A stretch of 64,000 nt of DNA, from the NCBI RefSeq assembly GCF_000355675.1, contig NC_020888.1:1-64000 (forward strand), written 5' to 3'. The notes under the pieces were generated by a model. That model saw only the letters and a program-made list of their open reading frames with translations, ran no database searches and had not been told where the DNA came from. Shown here piece by piece: positions 10,565 through 19,508 of the stretch. This DNA comes from Thalassolituus oleivorans MIL-1. Its GTDB lineage: Bacteria; Pseudomonadota; Gammaproteobacteria; Pseudomonadales; Oceanobacteraceae. Within the stretch, counting starts at the first letter, position 1. Each line of letters opens with the position of its first letter. A program made the position numbers and the translations under genes.

Positions 10565-11421
10565 AATCTCGAACAGATCGCTACTCCGTTCGTACCCTGT
10601 GTCGAACACTTGAAGTTCATCCCAGTGGGTTTTATGCCTGGTTAGCGAACCCCGAAAGTACACGGCAGAAAGTTGATGAGTATCTACTCGGGTTTATTAA
10701 GCAATTCTGGCTTGAGAGTGGTTGCGTTTATGGCTATCGAAAAATCCATAAAGATCTAAAGCATGCAGGAGAACACTGTGGAAAAAATCGTGTTCATCGA
10801 CTGATGCAGCAGGCACAAATACAGGCAGAGCGGGGCTACAACCGAAAAACACGCTATGACAGCGGCGAGTTATCCACCGTTGCCCCTAACCTACTGAATC
10901 GTGAATTTGATGTATCCAAACCGAATACCGTATGGGTCACCGATATTACCTACATTCGTACCTATGAGGGCTGGCTGTTTCTAGCGGTAATCATTGATTT
11001 ATTCTCACGGCAGGTCGTTGGCTGGTCGATGAGTGAACGTATTAATACCGATTTGGTACTGAATGCAATCACGATGGCGTGCTGGCGAAGGAAGCCAAAA
11101 GGTGAGGTGATCGTGCATTCCGATCAAGGTTGCCAATACACAAGTTACGACTGGCAAAGCATGTTAAAAGCCAATAACTTAACCGTCAGTATGAGCCGTA
11201 GAGGGAACTGTCATGATAATGCCTGTGCGGAAAGCTTCTTTGCCTTGCTAAAGCGAGAACGTATTCGCCGTAAAATTTATCGCACAAGAGAAGAAGGAAA
11301 AGCGGATATATTTAATTATATTGAGCTGTTTTATAATTCCACACGTCGTCATGGTAATAATAATGACTTGTCGCCAAGGGACTATGAAAAGAATTATTTC
11401 TTGAAGCAAATGGGTGTCTAG
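10543..11421 (+). CDS. IS3-family transposase OrfB (read by -1 frameshift)
   Basis: This is the catalytic part of the transposase, with an rve-type integrase core. The first ATG in frame is at 10804, but homologous sequence starts earlier in the same frame at the A-rich run near 10543 and includes RTDRYSVRTLCRTL and HPSGFYAW. About 292 residues are therefore expected after frameshifting from orfA near the AAAGAAAAAT stretch at 10543-10552. The DDE triad is visible: Asp in VTDITYI, Asp in HSDQGCQYTS and Glu in CHDNACAESFF. It appears intact. Confidence 0.88.
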   Translation, partial: KEKYTFIKSRTDRYSVRTLCRTLEVHPSGFYAWLANPESTRQKVDEYLLGFIKQFWLESGCVYGYRKIHKDLKHAGEHCGKNRVHRLMQQAQIQAERGYNRKTRYDSGELSTVAPNLLNREFDVSKPNTVWVTDITYIRTYEGWLFLAVIIDLFSRQVVGWSMSERINTDLVLNAITMACWRRKPKGEVIVHSDQGCQYTSYDWQSMLKANNLTVSMSRRGNCHDNACAESFFALLKRERIRRKIYRTREEGKADIFNYIELFYNSTRRHGNNNDLSPRDYEKNYFLKQMGV

Positions 11422-11442
11422 GAAACTAGGGGCGATTCAGAT

Positions 11443-11496
11443 AGCAAAGAGACTATTTCATCAATAAATGCGTTTATTCAGCACGATAATAGATAA
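11443..11496 (+). pseudogene. Detached 3' tail of the alpha/beta hydrolase
   Basis: These 54 bases continue the hydrolase frame exactly after removal of the IS and one GAT repeat: 17 codons (SKETISSINAFIQHDNR) and TAA. The segment resembles the final helix of such hydrolases and now has no start of its own. Confidence 0.85.
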
Positions 11497-11503
11497 ATTC
11501 TTA

Positions 11504-11791
11504 TTATAGTCTTTCTCGGATCACCCCATACCTCGTACTCCGCCAACCGCCAGTCATCTTCTGAACACAACCCTTGGCCACTAAATCCGCCAAGTGCCGC
11601 GTTGCGGTTGCTTTACTCACCTTGGCGACTTTCTGATATTGGCCTGCGCTTATGCCGCCTTCAAAGCCATCCGGGCCGCCATCAAGTAGGCGATTTAACA
11701 CTTTGATTTGTTCTTTGTTTAAACCGCGTCGAACGGGTGTAAGGAAGGTGCTTTTGAATGGTGAGCCGATTAAATGCGCTATTCGGCTCAT
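11504..11791 (-). CDS. Orphan Fic-type C-terminal winged-helix domain (remnant)
   Basis: This 95-residue protein matches the C-terminal winged helix found at the end of many Fic-family adenylyltransferases: LNKEQIKVLNRLLDGGPDG, SKATATRHLADLV and a terminal GGWRSTRYGV. The Fic catalytic domain with HxFx(D/E)GNGR that should precede it is absent. Upstream sits an unrelated hydrolase whose TAA directly abuts the ATG used here. The gene is therefore a decayed fragment or a stand-alone DNA-binding domain translated from the upstream message. The first 20 residues do not look like Fic sequence. Confidence 0.6.
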   Translation of the reverse strand: MSRIAHLIGSPFKSTFLTPVRRGLNKEQIKVLNRLLDGGPDGFEGGISAGQYQKVAKVSKATATRHLADLVAKGCVQKMTGGWRSTRYGVIRERL

Positions 11792-12622
11792 TTAAGCCTT
11801 ATAAGCCTCAATTTCGGTCTTCCACTTTTCAACCAGCGCGCGGTTATCGTGGTCATTAGGATGGAAGTCTTCGCGGTAGAAGTCTTTAAACGGGCCTTTG
11901 ATACAGGTAAATAAACCGGTTTCGCTGAACAGCGCTGCATAGGCATCTTTCATGTGTGCCCAGCTCGGCATGCGGCGGGCGTTAAACAATAAATAGAAGG
12001 TACGAGCAAAGCTGAGCATAGGGAACAGGATGGAGACAGATCGCATAATCCTCTTCAGGAGTTTACGGCTACCGCCTGTGCTCATGTAAACATCAAAGGC
12101 CACGGCTTTGTGTTCAATTTCTTCAATGGCGTGCCAGATCAGTAGATTTTTCACCGCTGGATGCATATCGGCGAGCTGTTCGGGGTGGGTAAGTACATAC
12201 TCTGCCACGATGGCCGTAATATGTTCGAGACATACGGTTGCTGCTAAGCGCTCTCTGGCTGAGCGCTTGTTATTTAGAAACCCAATGGCTCGTTCTACTC
12301 GTTTCTCAATGGCTAGTGCATTCCAGCCCAAGGATTGTAGCTTTAGATTGGCGAGCTTGTGCTGATTGGTGTGGTGCGCTTCTTGGCGAGTAAAATCTTG
12401 GATATCCTGCAGCAATTGGGGATCGGTCACCTTATCTTTGAAGGCTCTCACCGATTCAATGAACATTTGCTCGCCCGGTGGAAAGGTGCCCGACAGCACG
12501 GTCATGAACGCTGTCATAAAGGGGTTGTTACGATACCAATCCATTTTGTCGATGGCATCGAAAGCGAAGTCCATTTTACGCACTTCAATATTTTGATGTG
12601 CCGATTCGGCGATAGTCGCCAT
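11792..12622 (-). CDS. Predicted metal-dependent hydrolase (PF10118/COG3687 type)
   Basis: The 276-residue protein belongs to the helical, probably di-metal family annotated as predicted metal-dependent hydrolase. Conserved His/Glu clusters are seen: FTRQEAHHTNQH near 91, CLEHITAIVAEY and then LLIWHAIEEIEHKAVAFD near 173. Substrate and reaction are unknown. The frame is open to 12676, but ATG at 12622 has a TAGGAG site at good spacing and the family N-terminus starts there. It is divergent from the MscS gene. The stop codon touches the downstream winged-helix ORF. Confidence 0.8.
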   Translation of the reverse strand: MATIAESAHQNIEVRKMDFAFDAIDKMDWYRNNPFMTAFMTVLSGTFPPGEQMFIESVRAFKDKVTDPQLLQDIQDFTRQEAHHTNQHKLANLKLQSLGWNALAIEKRVERAIGFLNNKRSARERLAATVCLEHITAIVAEYVLTHPEQLADMHPAVKNLLIWHAIEEIEHKAVAFDVYMSTGGSRKLLKRIMRSVSILFPMLSFARTFYLLFNARRMPSWAHMKDAYAALFSETGLFTCIKGPFKDFYREDFHPNDHDNRALVEKWKTEIEAYKA

Positions 12623-12827
12623 GACAGCGCTCCTACTAGACGATGAGTGAATACATAAGATAGTTGTAACCGACAATGGCGGGCCAACTCAAGGTCTGTG
12701 GGGGCCACCGCCTATTAAAGAGTATGACGTCATTCAGAAGGTGGCGTCACACAGCGGGCAATTGGACCCCAACTGCACTGCGTTAGCCGATATACTTATG
12801 TTTAAATCTCATCCGCATGGAGTCAGT

Positions 12828-14306
12828 ATGCGACATTTATGGTTTGTATGTGCCGTTTTATTTTCCAGTATGGCTTTTGCCGAACCGCCTGTGGCGGATA
12901 TTCATGCAGAAGAAGTAACGGCCCATACCGAAACTCAAAAGATAGAGAATTTAATTTCAACCCTTGAAAGCGAAGCCGATAGGGGAGCACTAGTAGATAA
13001 GCTCAAGCTGTTGCTGGAGGTAAATGAGCCAGCTAAGACTGATTCGTTAGTGGAGGGTCTGATTGATTTAGACAGTACCGGTAATGGTCTAGCCAATGAA
13101 TTAATGCGAATTTTAAATTCTTATGGGTTTAGTGATTCTTTGATAGGAGATCTACTGGTTTTACTGGTCGCCTTATTTGTTATAGGAATTTTTGTCTTTT
13201 TAAATGGCATGTTGGCCGTTCGCTTAGAAAAACGTATGCGCAAAATTGCTAAGCGTCTTGAGTTAAGCCGAGATCGTTTTCAAACATTATTCTCTTTGCA
13301 ACGTTGGGCAGGTTATTTATTTGGTTCTATTGTCAGTCTTTATGCCTGTACCAACGTACTATCTGACTACTATCCCAAAGCGGAAAAATTTCTAGCATTT
13401 GAATCCGTATTCTCATCGGCCTTTATGCTCATTGTCGTCGCTTTGGTTTTTATGCTGATTTGGGAAGGGGTCAATGCTCTACTTGAATTTATTGTGCATA
13501 GAAATAGCCATTTATCGAGTAGCCGTTTTCAAACCATCACGCCGATTATTCGTAACATACTTTTATTCACCCTCAGTTTATTGTCGATCATGGTGGTGTT
13601 GTCTGAGTTAGGTATCGACATTATGCCATTGCTTGCCGGTGCGGGGGTTCTGGGTATTGCGGTAGGTTTTGGTGCGCAAACCTTAGTGAAAGACTTTCTG
13701 ACCGGGCTTACAGTTATTTTCGAAGACCTGTTACAAATAGGCGATGTCATTCAGTTGGGTGATCACTTTGGTGTGGTCGAGAAAATTTCGTTGCGAAAAA
13801 TTCAGATAAGAGATCTGGATGGCGCTGTGATTACCGTGCCATTTGGTGACATTTCAGTAGTTAAAAATCTGACCAAAGATTTCAGTTTTGCGTTATTTAA
13901 TATTGGCGTGGCGTATCGCGAGAATATTGATGATGTACTGGTATGTTTAAAAGAAATTGATGAAGATTTACGCAACGACGAGGTGTATGGGGATAAGATA
14001 CTAGAACCAATGGAGATTTTCGGTTTAGACGAGTTTGCCGATAGCGCGGTAATGATCAAAGCGCGTATTAAAACGAAATCTCACGACCGTTGGAATGTTA
14101 TGCGTGAATATAATCGTCGTATGAAGATAGCGTTCGACGAGCGTAATATTGAAATACCTTTCCCTCATCAAACCATCTATTTTGGTGAAGATAAATCGGG
14201 TCGAGCGCCAAGTGCAAAAATTGAATTGGATAAACCCCAAGAGGCTAAACTAGAAGTTAAGGCTGAGACTAAGCCCGACATCAAACGAGGAACCGAAGAG
14301 GTCTAG
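12828..14306 (+). CDS. MscS-family mechanosensitive channel
   Basis: This small-conductance mechanosensitive channel releases solutes on osmotic downshock. A signal peptide (RHLWFVCAVLFSSMAFA) is followed by a polar N-terminal domain, four predicted membrane helices between about 110 and 290, the pore helix with LLAGAGVLGIAVGFGAQ, and the cytoplasmic beta domain with FEDLLQIGDVIQLGD and ITVPFGD. The C-terminus carries a Lys/Glu-rich tail. I chose ATG at 12828 over the in-frame ATG at 12741 because a GGAGT site precedes it and a proper signal peptide follows. The product is 492 residues, longer than E. coli MscS (286), like the MscS relatives with extra N-terminal domains. Confidence 0.88.
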   Translation: MRHLWFVCAVLFSSMAFAEPPVADIHAEEVTAHTETQKIENLISTLESEADRGALVDKLKLLLEVNEPAKTDSLVEGLIDLDSTGNGLANELMRILNSYGFSDSLIGDLLVLLVALFVIGIFVFLNGMLAVRLEKRMRKIAKRLELSRDRFQTLFSLQRWAGYLFGSIVSLYACTNVLSDYYPKAEKFLAFESVFSSAFMLIVVALVFMLIWEGVNALLEFIVHRNSHLSSSRFQTITPIIRNILLFTLSLLSIMVVLSELGIDIMPLLAGAGVLGIAVGFGAQTLVKDFLTGLTVIFEDLLQIGDVIQLGDHFGVVEKISLRKIQIRDLDGAVITVPFGDISVVKNLTKDFSFALFNIGVAYRENIDDVLVCLKEIDEDLRNDEVYGDKILEPMEIFGLDEFADSAVMIKARIKTKSHDRWNVMREYNRRMKIAFDERNIEIPFPHQTIYFGEDKSGRAPSAKIELDKPQEAKLEVKAETKPDIKRGTEEV

Positions 14307-14323
14307 TTGATTTAGGAAGCAAT

Positions 14324-14354
14324 AAAAAGCCCCGCTGTTTAGCGGGGCTTTTTT
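14324..14354. terminator. Bidirectional intrinsic terminator
   Basis: GCCCCGC-TGTTTA-GCGGGGC is flanked by AAAAA on the left and TTTTTT on the right. It serves the MscS gene and the minus-strand PLDc_N-type gene that ends at 14379. Confidence 0.9.
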
Positions 14355-14378
14355 GTAGCGTATTCGATAGTGTTTTAA

Positions 14379-14564
14379 CTATTTATCGCGTGGACCAAAT
14401 AGCAACCAAGCCACAAAGCCAGCGACGGGCAAGAATAAAATCGCAAGAATCCATACTACCTTAGCGCCCGTTGACGTTCGGCGTGACTGCACGACGTTAA
14501 TCAAAGCGTAAATATCTGCAATCAGAATAATAAGCCCAAACAAACCGGTAATTTGAATCTGCAT
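14379..14564 (-). CDS. Small membrane protein with PLDc_N-type domain
   Basis: This 61-residue protein has two predicted membrane helices (about 5-25 and 35-56) joined by a short polar loop with RRTSTGAKVVW, and it ends GFVAWLLFGPRDK. That is the pattern of the PLDc_N (phospholipase D N-terminal-like) family of small membrane proteins, whose function is unknown. It follows plsC by 24 bases on the same strand, so it is probably co-transcribed with the acyltransferase. Confidence 0.75.
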   Translation of the reverse strand: MQIQITGLFGLIILIADIYALINVVQSRRTSTGAKVVWILAILFLPVAGFVAWLLFGPRDK

Positions 14565-14588
14565 GTTAATGTCCTTGGTTAATCTAAA

Positions 14589-15398
14589 TTAAAAGCGCTT
14601 ACCACTGGTCGTGTCGGTAATCATGGTGCCAGTGAACTTTGTCGATGATATCTCTTCGACGGTGGAATTGATCCAGTGTTCAACCTGATCGTGTAATTCT
14701 TGTGTGCTTAAGTTCGTTGTATCAATCACGCGGCTGATAACGACTGTAATTGTTCCTGGACGTTTTATCCAATGATCATGCGGCCAGAATTCTCCGGCAT
14801 TATGAGCAACGGCCAGCACGGGGGCATTGTTCTTTACTGCAAGCATGGCCGCGCCCTTAGAGAAGGCTTTACGAGTTCCGGGCGGCACGCGGCTACCTTC
14901 TGGGAATATCAAAATATGAAAGCCATTATGTAAGCGTTCCGCACCGTCTTTTACTAATTGTTTTAACGCTTGGGCGCGCTGCATGCGATCAATCAATATC
15001 GGGTGCATGTGTTTCAATAGCCAACCAAAGAGCGGCGCTTTAGTAAGTTCTTGCTTGGCGACCTGAACTTGCGGGTACAGCAACACGGGTAACATGAAGG
15101 TTTCCCAGCTGCTTTGGTGTTTAGCTAATATAACGCAACGCTGTTCGCCTTCCGGGATATGTTCTGCACCGACAACACGCCAGTGTATGCCGGTAATCGC
15201 CTCTGCTGACCATAAAATCACGCGGCAAAATGGACGTGCCACCCAGCGATGACGTAACTTTAGCGGCAATAGGGGGATGAATATCAAGCTAGGTAGCATC
15301 CAAAATAGCGCGAACACACATAGCCATAGGTACAGCAAGAGTGTGCGTGCGCCATAAAAGGCAAGTTGAATACTCGTTAGTACCGGTGGTGTTTTCAT
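14589..15398 (-). CDS. plsC: 1-acyl-sn-glycerol-3-phosphate acyltransferase
   Basis: PlsC-type enzymes transfer an acyl group to lysophosphatidic acid at the inner membrane. The 269-residue protein has an N-terminal hydrophobic region (about 10-45), the acceptor-binding motif AKHQSSWETF near 91 (an H-x4-E variant of H-x4-D, common in this branch), and FPEGSRVPPG near 166. The Pseudomonas counterpart lies beside gyrB in front of gmhB, glyS and glyQ, and the same relative order is kept here. The gene starts 137 bases after gmhB ends. Confidence 0.88.
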   Translation of the reverse strand: MKTPPVLTSIQLAFYGARTLLLYLWLCVFALFWMLPSLIFIPLLPLKLRHRWVARPFCRVILWSAEAITGIHWRVVGAEHIPEGEQRCVILAKHQSSWETFMLPVLLYPQVQVAKQELTKAPLFGWLLKHMHPILIDRMQRAQALKQLVKDGAERLHNGFHILIFPEGSRVPPGTRKAFSKGAAMLAVKNNAPVLAVAHNAGEFWPHDHWIKRPGTITVVISRVIDTTNLSTQELHDQVEHWINSTVEEISSTKFTGTMITDTTSGKRF

Positions 15399-15534
15399 CG
15401 CTTCTCGCAGGCTTATGATCCGCCCAATTTACACCCATCTCGCGGTGCGGAGCCGGGCATTCAACTTAGGCTGTATGTAATTAGAGTACGAGGAAACCCA
15501 ATGGTAATAAAGCGGCGATGATAAGAAGTGAGCT

Positions 15535-16086
15535 TTATTCTGCTTGGCCCAGCAACCAATCTACAAAAGCAGACAAGTCGTCGAATACAGGCCGATCACT
15601 GAGTTCCGCATCAGCCTTTAATTTTGGTAGCGTGCGTTCGCCTTTGCCTGTCATAACTAACGCTGTTTTACAGCCAGCACTGGCCCCAGCTTTTAAGTCT
15701 GTGAGTGAATCACCTACCATCCAAGCATCGTTAGCAGAAACACCTAACGCTTGTTCTATTTGGTGGATTAAGCCTGGCATTGGCTTACGGCAATCACAAT
15801 GGTCATCGGGAACATGCGGGCAAAAAGCGATATGCGCAAATTCACCGCCGTGTTCAGCCGTCAACGAACTCATTTTGTTGTGCATGCCATTCAATACTTC
15901 AATCGGGAAAAATCCACGGCCAATCGCCGACTGGTTCGTCGCCACAGCAACGGTATAACCTGCGTTGCACAAACGACCAACGGCCTCAGCGCTGCCCGGT
16001 ATTGGCTGCCATTCATCCACCGAACGAATGTAATTGTCGGAGTCGTAATTTAGTACACCATCGCGGTCGAGGATAATCAGCTTCAT
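15535..16086 (-). CDS. gmhB: D-glycero-beta-D-manno-heptose 1,7-bisphosphate 7-phosphatase
   Basis: GmhB is a HAD-family phosphatase of the ADP-heptose pathway for lipopolysaccharide inner core. The 183-residue protein from ATG 16086 starts KLIILDRDGVLNYDSD, with the HAD nucleophile Asp. It also contains the zinc-loop pattern CPHVPDDHCDCRKP near 105 and the last HAD motif MVGDSLTDLKAGASAG near 134. The frame stays open upstream to 16251, but that extension crosses a terminator and lacks family similarity. Partner enzymes hldE and hldD are at 36.4-38.8 kb. Confidence 0.9.
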   Translation of the reverse strand: MKLIILDRDGVLNYDSDNYIRSVDEWQPIPGSAEAVGRLCNAGYTVAVATNQSAIGRGFFPIEVLNGMHNKMSSLTAEHGGEFAHIAFCPHVPDDHCDCRKPMPGLIHQIEQALGVSANDAWMVGDSLTDLKAGASAGCKTALVMTGKGERTLPKLKADAELSDRPVFDDLSAFVDWLLGQAE

Positions 16087-16203
16087 AAAATTAGGATTCC
16101 GTAATGCTCGGCAGGTTGGCGCCATTAAAGAAAGTGAAAGGGAGATTATCGGTTTTTGAGTTATGGATGCAACTAAGTAGGGCAGAATAGAACCCGTATA
16201 AAT

Positions 16204-16240
16204 AAAAAAGCCCAGCGACTTCTCAGTGGCTGGGCTTTTC
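16204..16240 (-). terminator. Intrinsic terminator after glyS
   Basis: On the minus strand GCCCAGCCACT-GAGA-AGTCGCTGGGC forms a long stem, with one mismatch, followed by TTTTTT. It lies 12 bases downstream of the glyS stop. Confidence 0.87.
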
Positions 16241-16251
16241 AGCAGTAACAA

Positions 16252-18357
16252 TTACAGTACAGATATATCCGCAATTGCCATAAACAAGCCACTAAGCTGT
16301 TTTAGCAGCGCTAGGCGGTTGTTCTTAACGGCTTCGTCATCGGCAATGACCATTACGTTGTCGAAGAAGGCATCGACGACTTCGCGTAGGCCCGCTAATT
16401 CCGTTAATGCCGCGCTGTAGTCACCGTTCGCAAGTAGCGGCTCAACCACGGCTTTTTTCGCAGCAACTTGTTCAGCTAGCGCTTTTTCTTCGGCTTGTTG
16501 CAGCAGTTCAGCATTCACTTTGGCTTCAACGTTTTCGCCGCCATTCTTAGCCAGAATGTTGGAGACACGTTTGTTGGCAGCGGCGAGTGCTTGGGCGGCT
16601 TCTAATTTACCGAAGGTAAATACAGCTTGTACGCGACGGTTAATATCCAACGCATTGGTTACGCCCAGTGCACGTACAGACTGGAATACGCCCGTTGGAA
16701 TGTTTTCGTCTTGATACCATGCGCTGAAACGATCCAGCATGTATTCAGTTAGGGTTGCTTTGGTATCGGCACGCAGTTCAGTGGCCCATTCATTCGCCAA
16801 CGCCCAATCAATTAAGTCGCCAAGGTCGATGTTGATTTGCTTTTCAACCAGCAAACGCAACACACCTAGTGATGCGCGACGCAACGCAAATGGGTCTTTA
16901 GAACCCGTTGGTAGCTGGCCAGTACCAAATAAGCCGACCAAGCTGTCGAGACGATCAGCCAAGGCGATCAGGGTGCCGGTTTGTGTTGCTGGTAAAGCAT
17001 CCCCAGCGAACGCAGGCATGTATTGCTCAACCATGGCCGCCGCGACGTCTGCTGGCTCGCCATCGTGTTCGGCATAGTACTTACCAGCCAAACCTTGCAG
17101 GTCGGTAAACTCGGTCACCATGTTTGAAACAAGGTCGTTTTTGCACAGATGCGCAGCGCGTTGAACCAGCGCTACATCGGCGCCAATGTGTTCAGCAATT
17201 TTGCTGGCTAATACGCTAATACGACGGGTTTTGTCGGCAGTAGAACCAAGGCCATTCACCCAGACCACGTTTTCCAATTTCGGGAAACGGCTGGCCAATG
17301 GGTTTTTACGATCGGTATCCCAGAAGAAAGCGGCATCGGATAAACGCGGACGAATCACCTTCTCGTTACCTGAGATCACTTGTTGTGGATCTTTGCTTTC
17401 GATATTGGCAATGGTGATGAAGTTGGGCAGCAGTTTGCCGTCTTTCATCACGTGGAAGTACTTTTGGTGTTCTTTCATTGAAGACACCAGTGCCTCTGGC
17501 GGCACGCGCAGGAAGTCTTCATCAAACGACCCAGCCAAGGCTACCGGCCATTCGTTTAGGGCCGTTACTTCATCGAGCAAGTCGTCGCTGATGACGGCTT
17601 CGCCACCCAGTTTTTTACCTTCGGCCGTGACTTGTTCTTTAATCAAAGTACCACGTTCGCTAAAGCTCGCCATCACATAGGCGGCGCGTAACTTGTCTTG
17701 GTACTCTGACGGGTGTTCGATAACGATTTCGCCGGGTGCATGGAAGCGGTGACCACGAGTGGTTTTTCCTGGTTGAAGCCCCAGGATACGCCCCAGCATT
17801 TCCTTTTGCTGCTCAGTTTGAGCGTTATTAGCTTCATAAATATCCTGATTGCCAAATAGCATCAGAATCCAATGTACTGGACGGACAAATTCCACACGAG
17901 AAGAGCCCCAGCGCATACGTTTCGGAACTGGAAGTTTGCCAAGAGAGTGATCAACAGCAGCAATTAGAGTTGTAGACGTGATCGTTCCATGACCTTCGAC
18001 ACGGTAGTAAAGACGTTCCCCTTTGGAGTCAGTAATCTTGCTGACTTGATCCATGCTAATACCATTTGATTTGGCAAAACCTTCTGCAGCTTTGGTTGGT
18101 TTGCCGTTAGCATCGAAGGCAATGTTACTATAAGGACCGAACTTCTCTACAACTCCCCCATCTCCTTTTTCGGCTAAATTGCTAATGCGAACGGCTAGGC
18201 GGCGCGGAGCAGCAAAAATCTCAACGTTGCCATAAGTAATATCTTCAGTATCTAGCCAATCTTTTAATTCAGCAGCGAATGCTACTGATAACTTTTTAAG
18301 CGCTTTCGGTGGCAGCTCTTCGGTGCCTAGCTCTACTAAGAAATCACGAGTGCTCAT
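16252..18357 (-). CDS. glyS: Glycyl-tRNA synthetase beta subunit
   Basis: GlyS is the tRNA-binding subunit of the heterotetrameric glycyl-tRNA synthetase. The 701-residue protein opens with the diagnostic FLVELGTEELPPKAL, carries PVPKRMRWG near 141 and the HD-like and anticodon-binding regions toward the C-terminus (PFALRRASLGVLRLL near 485, then AFFDNVMVMADD-like AFFDNVMVIADD near 668). It shares one base with the end of glyQ, so the two are translated from one message. Confidence 0.96.
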   Translation of the reverse strand: MSTRDFLVELGTEELPPKALKKLSVAFAAELKDWLDTEDITYGNVEIFAAPRRLAVRISNLAEKGDGGVVEKFGPYSNIAFDANGKPTKAAEGFAKSNGISMDQVSKITDSKGERLYYRVEGHGTITSTTLIAAVDHSLGKLPVPKRMRWGSSRVEFVRPVHWILMLFGNQDIYEANNAQTEQQKEMLGRILGLQPGKTTRGHRFHAPGEIVIEHPSEYQDKLRAAYVMASFSERGTLIKEQVTAEGKKLGGEAVISDDLLDEVTALNEWPVALAGSFDEDFLRVPPEALVSSMKEHQKYFHVMKDGKLLPNFITIANIESKDPQQVISGNEKVIRPRLSDAAFFWDTDRKNPLASRFPKLENVVWVNGLGSTADKTRRISVLASKIAEHIGADVALVQRAAHLCKNDLVSNMVTEFTDLQGLAGKYYAEHDGEPADVAAAMVEQYMPAFAGDALPATQTGTLIALADRLDSLVGLFGTGQLPTGSKDPFALRRASLGVLRLLVEKQINIDLGDLIDWALANEWATELRADTKATLTEYMLDRFSAWYQDENIPTGVFQSVRALGVTNALDINRRVQAVFTFGKLEAAQALAAANKRVSNILAKNGGENVEAKVNAELLQQAEEKALAEQVAAKKAVVEPLLANGDYSAALTELAGLREVVDAFFDNVMVIADDEAVKNNRLALLKQLSGLFMAIADISVL

Positions 18358-19349
18358 TATTTGGTCTCCTGCTGGGCAGCGTCTTTATCGGCTTTTTTCG
18401 CCTTGGCTGCTTCGTACTTCGCTAATACTTCGGCGCGGTTTGCTTCGGTCGCCAGCGGGAAGCCTTTTTCGGCACGGCTGTTGAAATAAGCTTCAGCAAC
18501 CGAACGCGCTAAGGTACGTACACGCAAGATATAGCCTTGACGCTCAGTCACAGAAATCGCGCCGCGAGCATCGAGTAAGTTAAAGGTATGCGAGCCTTTC
18601 AATACCTGCTCGTAAGCCGGTAGCGGCAAGCCAACTTCGATCAGACGTTTGCAGTCTTTCTCGTATTGGTCGAAGGCTTTGAATAAGAAATCGACATCGG
18701 CGTGTTCGAAGTTATAGGCCGACTGTTCTACTTCGTTTTGATGGAACACATCGCCATAGGTCACGGCTTTGCCGTCTGGGCCGTAGGTCCAAACTAGGTC
18801 GTAGACAGAATCCACTTCTTGCAGGTACATGGCGATACGCTCAAGACCGTAAGTGATTTCGCCGGTTACGGGGAAACATTCCAAACCGCCAACTTGCTGG
18901 AAGTAAGTGAACTGAGTCACTTCCATACCGTTGAGCCAAACTTCCCAGCCCAAACCCCAAGCGCCTAGCGTTGGTGATTCCCAGTTGTCCTCAACGAAAC
19001 GAATATCGTGAACCAAAGGATCAACGCCCATCACGCGCAGCGACTCAAGGTACTTTTCTTGAATATCCACTGGGTTTGGCTTCATCACTACCTGAAATTG
19101 GTAGTAATGCTGCAAGCGGTTCGGGTTCTCACCATAGCGGCCATCAGTAGGACGGCGGCTTGGTTGCACGTAAGCAGCACTCCAGTTTTCTGGGCCAATA
19201 GCACGCAAAAACGTCGCGGTATGAAAAGTACCGGCACCGACTTCCATATCGAGTGGTTGGTTGATTACACAGCCCTGTTCGGACCAGTATTCCTGCAAGG
19301 CCGCGATTAAGCCTTGGAATGTTTTGACGTTATGGCGACTCTGGCTCAC
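18357..19349 (-). CDS. glyQ: Glycyl-tRNA synthetase alpha subunit
   Basis: GlyQ is the catalytic class II core of the bacterial alpha2beta2 glycyl-tRNA synthetase. The 330-residue protein starts [18 protein letters not shown] after a short N-terminal segment, then [20 protein letters not shown]. Further family signatures are [17 protein letters not shown] and YFQQVGG. The C-terminus has a Lys/Ala-rich tail. It is followed directly by glyS with a 1-base overlap. Confidence 0.96.
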   Translation of the reverse strand: MSQSRHNVKTFQGLIAALQEYWSEQGCVINQPLDMEVGAGTFHTATFLRAIGPENWSAAYVQPSRRPTDGRYGENPNRLQHYYQFQVVMKPNPVDIQEKYLESLRVMGVDPLVHDIRFVEDNWESPTLGAWGLGWEVWLNGMEVTQFTYFQQVGGLECFPVTGEITYGLERIAMYLQEVDSVYDLVWTYGPDGKAVTYGDVFHQNEVEQSAYNFEHADVDFLFKAFDQYEKDCKRLIEVGLPLPAYEQVLKGSHTFNLLDARGAISVTERQGYILRVRTLARSVAEAYFNSRAEKGFPLATEANRAEVLAKYEAAKAKKADKDAAQQETK

Positions 19350-19508
19350 AGCGAGGATTCCTGTTTGCGTGCGTTATGCAACGTTCGAAAATTTAAAGAC
19401 GCGAGATTATAACAGTGACGGTGGGATTTTGTAGCTATTGGTGGGTTTTGCGGCTGACGCCGCGAGTTCTTTTCGCAACACGGACTTAAAACCAAGGGTG
19501 GATCTTTC

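Larger units (their letters stand above)
10208..11439 (+). mobile_element. IS3-family insertion sequence, complete
   Basis: The 1,232-bp element has 26-bp terminal inverted repeats (10208-10233 and 11414-11439) that begin TGAATCGCCCCTAGTTTC and differ at one position. It is flanked by a 3-bp direct repeat GAT (10205-10207 and 11440-11442), the target-duplication size usual for IS3 elements. It carries an orfA and an orfB in the -1 frame. The intact ends, the short duplication and the complete DDE triad suggest a fairly recent insertion. Confidence 0.93.

Noticed and set aside
10862-10878. DnaA-box-like sequence in the IS
   Set aside because: TTATCCACC occurs once inside transposase coding sequence and differs from the consensus; it is chance.
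15518-15958. 146-codon plus-strand ORF within gmhB
   Set aside because: Antisense to the well-supported HAD phosphatase gene.
17186-17680. 164-codon plus-strand ORF within glyS
   Set aside because: Antisense shadow of the conserved synthetase gene.
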